Numbered from the stretch's first letter, positions 50,301 to 60,779 are shown. The stretch is 64,000 nt of DNA from Spisula solida (GCA_947247005.1 OX365947.1:3486530-3550529), one strand, 5' to 3'. Notes: generated by a model not told the origin, from the sequence alone. Translations and numbers: made by a program.

Positions 50301-53300
50301 AAGATTTAACTTAACCATACGGTCGTTGTTAGCTCAATTATCATCATTAAGTGCAATTTGTACTTTTACTAATTTGTCAATAATGAATAAACATACGATT
50401 TTACTAGATCTGTGGACACTATTCCGGCCACTAATGACGAGAATGGTGCATCAGATAACGAATACGATGTAGAAAGTGTGTCTAATGATGAAGAAGTTTA
50501 TGAGTCTGATTTTATGACCAATGATGGCAGCATTGATAGCTTGCCTTTTGATGATACTCAAGGAGAATGCAGGTAAAAACGGTATCTCTACTCGCTAATA
50601 CATTTTTGTGGTCCAAAACATCAAACTTGAATATAACACGTAACAGAACGACAGTTATATTACTGTATGTAATATTTTGGCAAGAATTTAAATAATGATC
50701 AGAAAATGTTATGAACAAATTAAGAAAATCCTTCAGCATTGATTTTACATTTTGTTCGGTAAATTTAATTCAACCTACGATGGTAATATTTATTACCTTA
50801 TGATGTTTTCTGTTTATTTTATATCACTGTAATATTCAAGAGTACATGCTATAATTACCTTAATTTTTGTTCACAGCAACGATGATAAGTTGTATAATGA
50901 AGGTTGCATGACCGATGATGACGATATTGAAAGTCTACCATATGATGACACTGATGACGATAATAGGAACGAACTATACAGGTATTACAAACAGCTCTTT
51001 TATCAAAAACGAGTTTTGGTTAAACGCAAATCATTGCATTACGTTCGGAAAAAAATTATTCTGCGAAAATGTACCTTTCTATGCGGTAGTTGTTTATAAA
51101 AAAGTTACAAATCACATCGTCTATATACATGTGAGTGTAATAAATGTATTTCTTTAATTTTAGACAGAAGACTGTCTATGCAATGGAAGACGAAGAATTG
51201 CATTTTTATGACGACAATGGTAAAATAAACGATGCTGACATAATTGTTAAGAAGAAGACTGTCAAATTTGCAATGGTAGACGATGTAATGTATTTTGATG
51301 ACGACTCTGACAATATAAGTGATGCTGAGAGTATTGACAGTCTTTCAGTTGAGGATGATATTGACAGCTTGCTTCTTGATAATAGTGACGCTAGTAGCGA
51401 TACTGTCACTAAACTACACAGGTATGTAAATTCACCAAATTGATTGGAAAATGTAAATCTTAAAAGGCAGTGGTAACTTTATGTTAATGATTGTAAATAT
51501 GCAACATGTATTGGTTATGTACAACACATTTACATTAAGAACTGTATTCGGCAAGTCATTGGCCTTATCAACTTGCATATTTATTGCATTTTTGCATTCT
51601 ATGTTTTCACTTTCCATAAGCGAATACACTATATCTCTTCAGAACACATGTCGACGGGATCAAGGCAAATGTAGTGCAGGATATGCCAACCATGATGATG
51701 GTTCCACGTACAACTCCGCAGTTTAAGGATATGTCAACCAAGGTGATGGTTCCATTTACACTTCAGCAAGAAAAGGGTATGCCAACCATGATGCTGGTTC
51801 CATGTACAACTCCGCAAGTTAAGGATATGTCAACCAAGGTGATGGTTCCATGTTTACCTCAGCAAACAAAGGATGTTTCTACCCAGACGATGGTTCCATG
51901 TATACCTCAGCAAACAAAGGATGTGTCTACCCAGACGATGGTTCCATGTCCACCTCTGCAAGTAAAAAATAAACGAAATGTCCGCAAGGTGATGGCTCAA
52001 CGTACATATCAACAAAGAAAGGGTGTGTCTACCCAGATGATAATTTTAAGCACACATCAGCAAACAAAGGATGTGTCTACCCAGATTATGGTCCCAAGCA
52101 CACATCAGTTGACAAAGGATATGTCTACCCAGATGATGGAACCAACCACACATCAGCTAACAAAGGATGTGTCTACCCAGATGATGGTTCCAATTACATC
52201 TCAGCAAACAAAGGATGTGTCTACCCAGATTATGGTTCCAATTACATCTCAGCAAACAAAGGATGTGTCTACCCAGATTATGGTTCCAAATACATCTCAG
52301 CAAACAAAGGATGTGTCTACCCAGATTATGGTTCCAATTACATCTCAGCAAACAAAGGATGTGTCTACCCAGATTATGGTTCCAAGCACATCACAGCAAA
52401 CAAATGATGTGTCTACCCAGATTATGGTTCCAATTACTAGTACATCTCAGCAAACAAAGGATGTGTCTACCCAGATTATGGTTCCAAGCACACCTCAGCA
52501 AACAAAAGATGTGTCTACCCAGATTATGGTTCTAAGCACACCTCAGCAAACAAAGGATGTGTCTACCCAGCTTATGGTTCCAAGCACACCTCAGCAAACA
52601 AAAGATGTGTCTACCCAGATTATGGTTCTAAGCACACCTCAGCAAACAAAGGATTCGTCTTCCCAGATTATAGTTCCAAGCACACCTCATCAAACAAAGG
52701 ATGTGCCTACCCAGATGGTGGTTCCAAGCACAACACAGCAAACAGAGGACTTCCGTCCATCAACATCAAATATGCTTCAGGACACAAACGATGTGTCATA
52801 TCTTACCGAGGAAGACAATGCTCTGATCGGATCTGTTGACAGCCTAGAATGTATCCATTTGTGCAGGTATTGATAATGTTTTACCAACGTTCACATACTA
52901 GTATTCAACCTAATACATTGTGACATTTTAACAAAAGATTTATTTGATCAAACCTACTTGTTTGAGTTATGTAAAGATAAGCCATGCTTCGTGGCTTATG
53001 ATGCACAGTCTGAGACCCAGTATCTATCTCATACATGTACATTACAAGTAAAAACATACCCTTTTCATATATTATTTCAATGTTACCACAAAACAACATT
53101 CCGCCGTCATATCATTTTTGTAATCAGCGAATATTCCATTCAAATACAAGCAATAAGAGGTTCAAAATCACATACCCTTGCTCGTATGTACGAGAAATAC
53201 GTATAATTATACTAGAAATATGACTAATATACATAACTATATTACAGAACTGCTGACTGATTAACGTTATTTCATCTGTTCACTTTATGTTAGTTAATAT

Positions 53301-56300
53301 AGTTTTTGAAACCATAATTGTAATGTGTTTGGTTTATTTTTGTTAAATGAAATGTGTAAATGACACCAATGATATATTTGATTTAGAATTGGAAATGAAA
53401 TTAAGAAGAAGGAAGTCAGGTTCGCAAAAGAATATTTTGTTATCTACTACAATAATAATGTTGCAAGTACGAGTGACGATGTCAGTATAAATAGTCAGTC
53501 GATGGATGAAGCTCTGCTGGATGATGTTTGCTTGAGTGACGATGACAGTGTGAAAAGCTTACCTTGGGATGAAGCTGTTGTTGTTAATGAACATTTCAGG
53601 TATTGTAATTTGACCTAATTATGGAGATTATTAAACTACTCGAGAGTGTTCAGTATGAATACTTAATTATTTCGACTTGGCTTTTAACTATTTATGATCA
53701 TTTCCTATTATAAATTTATAAATTATAAACTCATAAATTTATTGATAATGTCAAGTTTGTCTTACCTTCTATAATGCATGATTTCATCAATTGTGGTTAT
53801 GTAATGTACTAGAAATGTATTGCTCGGTTACAGAAATGTTCTAATTCTTCTAATGCCAATAAACAATGTACATGTACTAGTAATTCATTACTCATTTACA
53901 GAAAAGATCACGCTTTGCTCATGCCACAGACTGCTGCAGAAGACAGACAACTTGTAGTTTCAACAGGGATTAAATCACGCGATAAGCCAGAGCTAGAATC
54001 ATCCGTACCTCTGCAAGTCGACACTACAACTGCACAACCTAATGTACCATTCACAAAACGAGCAGCAGTAGGAACAGATTATTGCGAGCCTTCTTCAATA
54101 TCACCAGTAAACACAGTCGATATAGAAGCATCACTCGGTCATTTGAAACCAAATCCTGAAATACCTGATTCTAATTGTTGTGACTCGCCTGATTCGACCA
54201 TACCTATGAACATGTGCGATATCAAGGAGTCAAGTACATGTAAGAATATGCCTGCACAGCAACCTACCACCAAGCTTTCAATGAAACTGAATATCGAGAA
54301 TTCTACAATATCATTGGCTTTATCTACAAGCGAGCAACAAGTCGTAAACAACGGGTCAGTGGTTTCGTCTGAATGTGTATCTCAGCAGCCTTCAATTACA
54401 CAATCTAAACCACTTGATATTGACTTATCGTTTTCATGTAAGGATATCATAGACAAAGACAACTCAGTTAAGCACCTAGATTCGTCTGCTATTGAGATAC
54501 CACAGGATAAGGCAAACGCGAAGCCCTTATCAGTATCCCAAAATTTGCTCGATGTCACACAGGCTCCTACAAATAAGAAAATATCAGCTGAAGCGTCTTT
54601 GGACAATCTGCACGGCACAATTACCTGTTCAGCAGACACATCGAGTATCATCAAGGAAGTTGTACCCATGAAATCCCTTACTGCAGACCTTGTCAACAAG
54701 CTGCCAAAATGTCAATATAACACACCTAAAATACTTGAAGTAGCTCCATGTGTTTCATCTTATGACATTTTTGCCCAAGAGCACCAGAAACCACCTCTGA
54801 AAGAATCTGATATTACTATAACTGTACCATCTCACCATGTAGATGTGAGACCAAGTTCACTCATGAACCGACTCGACTGCTTATCTTCCAATTCGAAGAA
54901 TGTGTATGAAGGACATCGGTCAACTGATAGCATATTTGATGAAACAAGGTATTATTTCAATATATAATTATGTAATCTATTAAATAACATTTAAGTTTTC
55001 AGAGAAACATTAAGCATTTATCGTTGACGTTATTATGTTGAATACGGCTTCATGTTTGGCATCGCTTCAATATACTTTCCGAGTGTTTTTTAAAACATGG
55101 ACATTAATATTTATCACAAAGTTGGAATCACCATAATTTACTTGCCTTGGACATAGAAGTATAATGAGATTAATGACATAATGACAGTTATCTACCAAAT
55201 AACTCACTAACACCAACATGTTTGAATAAAGTATATTTACATATGATATAAATTTCTAGTCTAGCTGTATGTCAAGTCACCAAGAACCCCGACAGAAAAA
55301 GGAAATGGCAACCTGGCAAAAAGCACAAGAGAACGACAGACTACAAATATAACGTTGGAGATGAAGTAATCCGGAAATCATTGTCAGCACCAACTATATG
55401 CAACACTGAAAATAATCAAGTGAAGAACCAGACAGTAATACCTAGGTATGAATTTGATATTATTTTTTTGTTATACATGTATGTTCTTCATCTTCACAAA
55501 TGCGTTTACTAATGGTGATCGAACGAAACGTTCGATCTTGCGTCATGTGGCTTTTTCTATTTTTATGCTAGGAGATTGTTCGGGTATATGTTTCCAAGAT
55601 CATACTTGCACAACAAAGTACTTCCTGACGAAGATGATAAAGTGACTTTCACATCATATCATCAATAATATTAAATAAATTAACAAATAGCTGTGCTTAA
55701 TGTCTGACACATCTGATTGCAATTTATTCGTGTAAATATACATGTATAAACTAAAGTACTTAAATGTATTAATCTACAGAACAATATAAGTACAAGTGTG
55801 TGAAGCATTTTCTTTCTTTGATCAAACATTGTAATACATGTATAAATAAAACTTTTGTTATTGTCGTGCAGAGACAAAAATGTGTTTATCATATATTCTA
55901 GTCATACAGAGAATCGGAAAGGCATGAAACGAAAATTGCAGGGTCGAAGAAGAGTTCCAAAGTCAGAGAAACGGTTAAACAAATCAGAACAGCTGTCCGA
56001 AGTAGTTCAAGTTAATCATCAAGTAATTCCACCTATAACTGAAGATTCTGCAACTTCTGATGTAATTTCAAGGTCAAATCAAACTTCTTCATCAAGGTAG
56101 GTATTTGTTTTCTGACAATATTTACTTATTATAACGTAGTTAGCATTCTGACATCTCGGCCTTAATGCATTGTAATATATTCACCGTAGAAATGGCCGAG
56201 CTCTCACGATTGATTGTTTGGTTCACTAATAATCCTCACATGGTTCCTGTGGTGTTGTGTCTTTTACACGGACCATACATATAATCTTGTTCATAAAAGG

Positions 56301-57390
56301 AACAGAAATCATACACTTCTTTGTTCTTACAGTTCGTCACCCGACTGCTTGTGTGCCTCAGAAATTAACTTAGCATTAATTGTGATAACTATTGTTTCAT
56401 TTCCGTTTGAATCTTAACAAATAAAATTGTGTCTGTTAATTTGCTCTTATCCACTTTACACTTCTGCTAATTTATATCAAAATCAGTTTCATCCTTAGCA
56501 TGCGTGTGCATAAGTCTCCTGGTTCCCCGTTGTTTAGTTTATATTTCCATTGTTTTATTATTACTTACCGGTATGAACATGTATTTCCAGAAACATTAAA
56601 CAAACTAAGAAGGAGATGGGAAAGCACATTCACAAACCGCTAACATTGAGTAATCAGGTAGACACAGACGCATGTGGGGTGTCCATGTTTTATCAGACAA
56701 CCGTTGATTCTACACCATCATATGATGTTCATAAAAAGAGCCATATATCAAGGTAATGTTGTTGTTCTGTGTTTTGTTGGCAGGCGTCATGTAAATCGAG
56801 TATTCAGTAGATCAATGTAAGGATTTTATTTCGGTTGTAAAAACATTGAAAATATAGCACATCTTTCCTTGTTAACTTTAGACAAAATACTTCAACAACA
56901 TAACGGATTGAACGTTCTCTTCACTGGCGTCTGGTCAGTTACTCCATTGCTCTTATTGAGTGTATTTGAATTTATAAAGAAATCGTTTAACGCCATTGTT
57001 TATATGTTTATGTCATAATCATTTTGTGAAAACTCATGCTGATGTTATGCCGCATAATATAATTACAACGTTTTAAAATAAAAGAACAATATTGAGTTTT
57101 TTTCTTTTTTTCATTTCAGATTTATAGATCGTGTGTCGAAGAAGAAAAACAGTAAACGCCGCAAACAACGAGAACAACACCACAATAACAACGAGTTAGT
57201 AAACCGCAGTAAGAATACAACTGAAGCCACTATTGCTTATCAGGATATAAAACCTGAATATTTGACATTGTTCGTCCCAAAAATAACAAAATCTGAACGC
57301 ATCAATGACAAAGCTGTCTCGATGTTGACGGTTGAAAAGAAAAAAGATAAAACATTGAAAATAATAGGATTTTTACGAAGATTTGTGTAA
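32099..57390 (+). CDS. 48-exon gene for a giant acidic repeat protein with a 2A-like leader (unknown family)
   Basis: No family recognised. Exons: 32099-32314, 34754-35253, 36189-36434, 36932-37345, 37814-37951, 38143-38265, 38574-38789, 38947-39096, 39237-39395, 39656-40102, 40327-40476, 40631-40771, 40992-41141, 41309-41467, 41641-41790, 41936-42094, 42274-42516, 42715-42864, 43059-43217, 43422-43571, 43727-43885, 44072-44221, 44388-44546, 44737-44886, 45072-45224, 45415-45564, 45731-45889, 46076-46225, 46411-46566, 46721-46870, 47009-47227, 47511-47663, 47856-48005, 48230-48391, 48588-48740, 48884-49042, 49204-49359, 49780-49926, 50408-50572, 50877-50981, 51164-51421, 51643-52866, 53387-53599, 53902-54948, 55260-55445, 55902-56096, 56591-56752, 57120-57390. 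They sum to 10,881 nt (3,626 codons plus stop) with no internal stop. From exon 2 on, every junction falls after codon base 2. The protein is Asp/Ser/Glu-rich and low-complexity, with a basic C-terminus; beyond the leader no transmembrane segment or enzyme motif is seen. AATAAA overlaps the stop. The least certain join is exon 1 to exon 2. Confidence 0.75.
33312..33400. mobile_element. MITE-like fragment with gattgtctccctt termini
   Basis: 'aaaagggagacaatccaaat' faces 'gaattgtcttcctttgac' about 50 bp away. It belongs to the same family as the copies at 13811 and 18891-19395. Confidence 0.55.
33765..34135. repeat. 30-bp minisatellite 'tctccacaaatggaggatat'
   Basis: About twelve units of roughly 30 bp; each carries a short palindromic core of the tccacaaatgga / tccacatgtgga type. 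The minus strand is open through part of it by periodicity; no gene is inferred. Confidence 0.85.
34431..34650 (+). repeat. Dispersed repeat X, copy 2 (uninterrupted)
   Basis: The same ordered blocks as 4021-4445 but without the inserted SINE. Confidence 0.65.
34754..35253 (+). CDS. Exon 2: Thr/Ala/Gln repeat segment
   Basis: Open throughout, ending accag|gttagt in phase 2. Degenerate repeats such as VTPAQAAI, TTSVIQAQAATT and two copies of IQ(E/A)AIDCRR. Six Cys are spread through it. The acceptor is uncertain: 'aatttaag' before 34754 has a poor pyrimidine tract. 'gtcttcaag' before 34787 is also in phase and better. Related motifs recur in exon 3, so the two probably share an origin. A minus-strand open frame over this exon is a shadow. 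Confidence 0.6.
35318..35580 (-). mobile_element. tRNA-derived SINE, family S, near full length
   Basis: On the minus strand the head reads 'cctcgatagcctagtggttg' and 'cccgggttcgataccatgg' (A- and B-box-like). The body 'aagacgaaataaaaatgg' and tail 'gtttcacagtcgacctta' are shared with 4222-4417 and 36620-36835. It lies in intron 2 of the large gene. Confidence 0.8.
35590..36188 (+). other. Intron 2 remainder
   Basis: Contains two copies of a 'tttgtttacgttggagag' block (about 35753 and 35837) with related flanks. No exon is evident. Confidence 0.5.
36189..36434 (+). CDS. Exon 3: 82-codon symmetric exon
   Basis: The acceptor is attgcag and the donor gtaaat. Starts R-PSLSPRDVDLQEV, close to exon 5 (PSLSAHDVDLQVV), and includes VTTSVTPAQAAI as in exon 2. 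Exons 2, 3 and 5 are therefore duplication relatives. Confidence 0.75.
36620..36835 (+). mobile_element. tRNA-derived SINE, family S, diverged copy
   Basis: Shares 'ggtatgagacgacctgagtt', 'aaatacaaatggta', 'gcttctt', 'cgtggcgatggata' and 'actttgtttcag' in order with the other family S copies. Intronic, between exons 3 and 4. Confidence 0.6.
36932..37345 (+). CDS. Exon 4: Ser/Asp repeats (SLQSLSDDD..HSSLDSES)
   Basis: 138 codons with four units of about 30 residues built on 'TSLQSLSDDDTIS' and 'HSSLDSESHHDD'. Acidic and phosphorylatable in character; no known domain. The acceptor is ggatttacag and the donor gtacta. Confidence 0.75.
37814..37951 (+). CDS. Exon 5
   Basis: 46 codons; begins PSLSAHDVDLQVVATDGMSE, a relative of exon 3. 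Donor gtacat. Confidence 0.7.
38143..38265 (+). CDS. Exon 6
   Basis: 41 codons. RSASSANTAPEESGNETDVS followed by YDSDWDDDTLSDSD: the acidic SDW core foreshadows the B and C exon types. Donor gtaatt. Confidence 0.75.
38574..38789 (+). CDS. Exon 7
   Basis: 72 codons. It starts like a C exon (SCISRKYVDPTSDNDTDND) and ends like an A exon (SLPRREHDASTSEKLIR), so it looks like a fusion of the two types. Donor gttagt. Confidence 0.75.
38947..49042 (+). CDS. Alternating A/B exon array (exons 8-36)
   Basis: The core of the gene. B exons (8, 11, 13, 15, 18, 20, 22, 24, 26, 28, 30, 33) are all exactly 150 nt and read S-S-A-K, a variable stretch, DxDISSVSDW, then SYREGEMYGADYMEDFIPR. A exons (9, 12, 14, 16, 19, 21, 23, 25, 27, 29, 32, 34, 36) are 141-162 nt and read S-L-K-N-V-SPAAAGDSNAL, DKDxSENS, then SLSSQEHGASTSEKL. 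Exons 10, 17 and 35 are a third type (C). Exon 31 fuses A and B. Introns between equivalent exons are also similar, showing block duplication. The strict B ending in 13 copies suggests selection or gene conversion on SYREGEMYGADYMEDF; its role is unknown. Confidence 0.8.
39656..40102 (+). CDS. Exon 10: C-type exon with 14-residue SYSKRKDDTYSSTS repeats
   Basis: 149 codons. Eight or so tandem copies of a 42-nt unit encoding SYSKRKDDTYSSTS, flanked by the acidic ends of a C exon. Exon 17 (42274-42516) carries a shorter, diverged set (SYSKRDGDTCTSRS). Confidence 0.8.
42274..42516 (+). CDS. Exon 17: C-type exon
   Basis: 81 codons. DTDISTDSDLDDDTC, then three SYSKRDGDTCTSRS-type repeats and KDEVHAAED. 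It is the partner of exon 10 in a duplicated B-A-C block (exons 8-10 and 15-17). Confidence 0.8.
47009..47227 (+). CDS. Exon 31: A and B exons fused into one
   Basis: 73 codons. It starts as an A exon (SVKNVSPAAAGDSNAVGKDK) and passes at SSSQENGVSSVDV straight into the B ending SYREGEMYGADYMEDFIPR. The intervening intron and the start of the B exon (including its SDW motif) are missing. The frame is kept on both sides. Confidence 0.8.
49204..50981 (+). CDS. Exons 37-40: diverged acidic exons
   Basis: 49204-49359, 49780-49926, 50408-50572 and 50877-50981, all symmetric. They retain the DTDVSSISDW or SSISDWG core, then become Asp/Glu-rich (DDDDIESLPYDDTDDD). They are probably old relatives of the A/B/C types. 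The 853-bp stretch from 49927 to 50876 holds exon 39 only. Confidence 0.7.
51164..51421 (+). CDS. Exon 41: acidic exon
   Basis: 86 codons with two related stretches, KTVYAMEDEELHFYDDNG and KTVKFAMVDDVMYFDDDSD. It then runs SIDSLSVEDDIDSLLLDNSD. It is related to exon 43, which has KKKEVRFAKEYFVIYYNNN. Confidence 0.75.
51643..52866 (+). CDS. Exon 42: 408 codons of 16-residue QQTKDVSTQIMVPSTP repeats
   Basis: A coding minisatellite with about 22 units of 48 nt encoding QQTKDVSTQIMVPSTP and variants (MMVP at the 5' end, VMVP, LMVP, ITS for STP). Repeats at the 5' end are more diverged. The exon ends SVDSLECIHLCR and is in the gene's phase on both sides. The composition turns from acidic to Thr/Gln/Pro/Val-rich. 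Confidence 0.8.
53387..53599 (+). CDS. Exon 43: acidic exon
   Basis: 71 codons, IGNEIKKKEVRFAKEYFVIY followed by an Asp/Ser-rich stretch ending SLPWDEAVVVNEHFR. The acceptor is tgatttag and the donor gtattg. Confidence 0.75.
53902..54948 (+). CDS. Exon 44: 349-codon non-repetitive exon
   Basis: The longest unique stretch of the protein. It begins KDHALLMPQTAAEDRQLVVS and is rich in Ser, Pro and Thr with scattered Cys. It is predicted disordered by composition and no domain is recognised. Minus-strand open frames across it are shadows. The acceptor is ctcatttacag and the donor gtatta. Confidence 0.8.
55260..56752 (+). CDS. Exons 45-47: basic C-terminal exons
   Basis: 55260-55445, 55902-56096 and 56591-56752. 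They encode Lys/Arg-rich segments: KNPDRKRKWQPGKKHKRTTD, KGMKRKLQGRRRVPKSEKR and NIKQTKKEMGKHIHK. Such clusters could bind nucleic acid or act as nuclear localisation signals (inference). They contrast with the acidic body of the protein. Confidence 0.75.
57120..57390 (+). CDS. Exon 48: basic terminal exon with stop
   Basis: Starts FIDRVSKKKNSKRRKQREQH and ends IIGFLRRFV with TAA at 57388-57390. The pyrimidine tract 'tttttttctttttttcatttcag' is excellent. The polyadenylation signal AATAAA starts at 57390, overlapping the stop codon. Confidence 0.8.
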
Positions 57391-57396
57391 ATAAAT
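57391..57396 (+). terminator. Polyadenylation signal of the 48-exon gene
   Basis: 'taaataaatg' places AATAAA at 57390-57395, immediately on the stop codon. Cleavage would be expected 10-30 bp downstream, giving a very short 3' UTR. Confidence 0.5.
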
Positions 57397-57513
57397 GTAC
57401 ATAATTATAAAAGGTGTTGTTATACAACTACAATACAGTCTAACATCTCCATGGCGTCCCTCTCTTGAGCAACAACATCTTTTTAGTAACAGTCTCCTTA
57501 AGTTCCAGAAGAA

Positions 57514-57623
57514 ACTACCTTAACCAGTATATTGAAGACTGTCAAATCTAGCTATCTTGACCAAAAAAAGCTACCTTCATCAGTACATTGCAGACTGTTA
57601 TGTCAAGCTACATTAACCATTTC
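57514..57623. repeat. Relic of the 37-bp repeat (about three units)
   Basis: 'ctaccttaaccagtatattg', then 'aagactgtcaaatctagct' and two more diverged units. This is the same monomer as the array at 14402-15977, about 42 kb away. Confidence 0.8.
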
Positions 57624-57784
57624 TGAAAACAAATCCTTGAAACCACTGAATTGTGACCTTGAATCACAGAAATGAATGTGGAGTGGTATTTTTTCTAAAT
57701 TATATACATGTAGTTGGTTCCAGTAAGTAGGGTAAAACTGAAACTTTTGCACATTTTCTGAATGTCAGATACCATGATGTCTGC

Positions 57785-59352
57785 TCTGCAGCTTTGATAT
57801 TTGACATGGAGCATGCTTTGTATACCTTGAAGTCTACAGCTTTGGTATTTGGCATTGAGCATGCTTTGTATACCATGATGTCTACAGCTTTGATATTTGA
57901 CATTGAGCATGCTTTGTATACCATGATGTCTACAGCTTTGATATTTGACATGGAGCATGCTTTATATACCTTGAAGTCTACAGCTTTGATATTTGGTATA
58001 GAGCATGCTGTAGACATCATGGTATACAAAGCATGCTATGACATGGAGCATGCTTTGTATACCATGATGTCTGCAGCTTTGATATTTGACATGGAGCATG
58101 CTTTGTATACCATGAAGTCTACAGCTTTGATATTTGACATGGAGCAAGCTTTGTATACCATGATGTCTACAGCTTTGATATTTGGCATGGAGCATGCTTT
58201 GTATACCATAAAGTCTACAGCTTTGATATTTGACATGGAACATGCTTTGTATACCTTGAAGTCTACAGCTTTGATATTTGACATGGAGCATGCTTTGTAT
58301 ACCATGATGTCTACAGCTTTGATATTTGACATGGAGCATGCTTTGTATACCTTGATGTCTGCAGTTTTGATATTTGGCATAGAGCATGCTTTGTATACCA
58401 TGATGTCTACAGCTTTGATATTTGACAAGGAGCATGCTTTGTATACCATGATGTCTGCAGCTTTGATATTTGACATGGAGCATGCTTTATATACCATAAT
58501 GTCTGCAGCTTTGACATTTGACATGGAGCAGGCTTTGTATACCATGATGTCTACAGCTTTGATATTTGGCATAGAGCATGCTTTGTATACCATGATGTCT
58601 ACAGCTTTGATATTTGACATGGAGCATGCTTTGTATACCTTGATGTCTACAGCTTTGATATTTGACATGGAGCATGCTTTGTATACCATGATGTCTGCAG
58701 CTTTGATATTTGACATGGAGCATGCTTTGTATACCATGATGTCTACAGCTTTGATATTTGACATGGAGCATTCTTTGTATACCTTGATGTCTGCAGCTTT
58801 GATATTTGGCATAGAGCATGCTTTGTCTACCATGATGTCTACAGCTTTAATATTTGACATGGAGCATTCTTTGTATACCATGAAGTCTACAGCTTTGATT
58901 TTGACATGGAGCATGCTTTGTATACCATGAAGTCTGCAGCTTTGATATTTGACATTGAGCATGCTTTGTATACCATGATGTCTACAGCTTTGATATTTGA
59001 CATAGAGCATGCTTTGTATACCATGATGTCTACAGCTTTGATATTTGGCATGGAGCATGCTTTGTATACCATGATGTCTACAGCTTTGATATTTGACATG
59101 GAGCATGCTTTGTATACCATGATGTCTACAGCTTTGATATTTGACATGGAGCATGCTTTGTATACCATGATGTCTACAGCTTTGATATTTGACATGGAGC
59201 ATGCTTTGTATACCATGATGTCTACAGCTTTGATATTTGACATGGAGCATGCTTTGTATACCATGATGTCTACAGCTTTGATATTTGGCATTGAGCATGC
59301 TTTGTATACCATGATGTCTACATCTTTGATATTTGACATTGAGCATGCTATT
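57785..59352. repeat. 48-bp satellite array, about 32 copies, open on both strands
   Basis: The unit contains 'gacatggagcatgctttgta' followed by 'taccatgatgtctacagctt' and 'tgatattt'. Because 48 is a multiple of three and the unit lacks stops, long open frames occur on both strands (57794-58930 plus, 58036-59367 minus). This reflects periodicity, not a gene. One unit at about 58007-58036 is inverted. No splice sites or family resemblance support coding. Confidence 0.9.
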
Positions 59353-60474
59353 GATGTCCTCTTTCAAGATTTTAATATTATGTCCCTTGGGGTAAACTGT
59401 TTATGGTTCTTCCACACTACAACAAACAACGATGGATGTCAAACATACAAGAATGTTAGCACAGATGCCGGTGTATGTTGAATAAGTCTAGTGTTAGTTT
59501 TACACACATTAAAGGCATGCCACAATACGACATATTTTTCAGCAGCTAGACCGTTTTTTCCAGCACCCTGCGAAACATGTATGCGATCGGACTACAGTTT
59601 CAAACCTCTTCTTTTCCAAAGTTCCACAGGGTACTGGACAAAACAGTAGTCCAACAGGAATAACTCAAAATAGGCTATTATACAACCTTTGGAGTTACTC
59701 CCCTTCTATGAAGATTTCATTGTGGAACTATTTCTAGCTTATACGCAAATAACCAGTTTCAACTCGGTATTACTTATTTCCATAGCAAAGATAAATAATT
59801 TACCAAAAACAACAGAAACCAAATAGACTTTTCTGAAAACAAGTTAAATTTGCAACTTGTATTGTTTTTCTTTCATCAATTATCAAATACTAATGTATTA
59901 AGATGTTTGTGTTTTATATACAAAAGGGATTTATTTGATTGTCGGTCAAATTAATTGAACAGGCTAGTGATCACACAGCCCCTTTACTTGTTCATGGTGT
60001 CTGAGGTTTTTAAACAAATCCAATGTATTATGCAAACATCTGTAATATGTTCAATGTCTTTACATTCCAAAGTATTGCAACCTAACTTGCTTACATATTG
60101 CAATGTAATTTGAGTTAATATTTATTAATTTTTGAGGACTTTTTTTCTGAAGTCTGCCAAGGTTTAAACTTGACATTGGTGGTGAATTTGTTTCTGTTGC
60201 AATTTGTTTTGGGTTCGGCCCATTTTAGGCCTATTTTAATTGGCAAATATTCAATATGCAGTAAACATGAGCATTTTATGGTTTATAGAATGCTAATTCG
60301 ACAATCATAGAGGCAATTTTTTAAAACAAACTTAAACCCAACAGAAAATTATATGGTTTTATTAATTTATCAATTAATAATGGAAGAAAAGTTGGAAATA
60401 TAATTTGCTTTCGGTAGTGTCCGATGGTTTTGGGTAAATTGTTTATTTTGAGTAATCAGTTACCAGTGTACATG
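59353..60474. other. AT-rich non-coding stretch
   Basis: No exon, RNA gene or clear repeat recognised. Confidence 0.5.
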
Positions 60475-60779
60475 TACGTCGGGTGTCCCAGAATAGCGTA
60501 TAATTCTTGCTTCATTTAGTCCAGCATGATGGTACAGCTTTGAAATTTTGCATGTGCATTTCTACAACTATTGCACATATATTTGAGGAATTTATTTTAT
60601 ATCAGCATACATTGCATATGATAAATAGAAGAATTTGTAACCCATGGTAATGGTATGTGTGTCAGCAGAAAAAAAATATATTTCAGAACCAAATTCAAAT
60701 ATTTAACGGCAATAATACTTAAGTACATGTACTATTTGCCACATCCAGACAAAAATATATAAGCGTAGTTTTTGGCTAG

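Noticed and set aside
54139..54699. Minus-strand open frames
   Set aside because: They are shadows of exon 44.
57794..59481. Open frames on both strands as genes
   Set aside because: They are periodicity of a 48-bp satellite; both strands are equally open and no start or splice context supports either.
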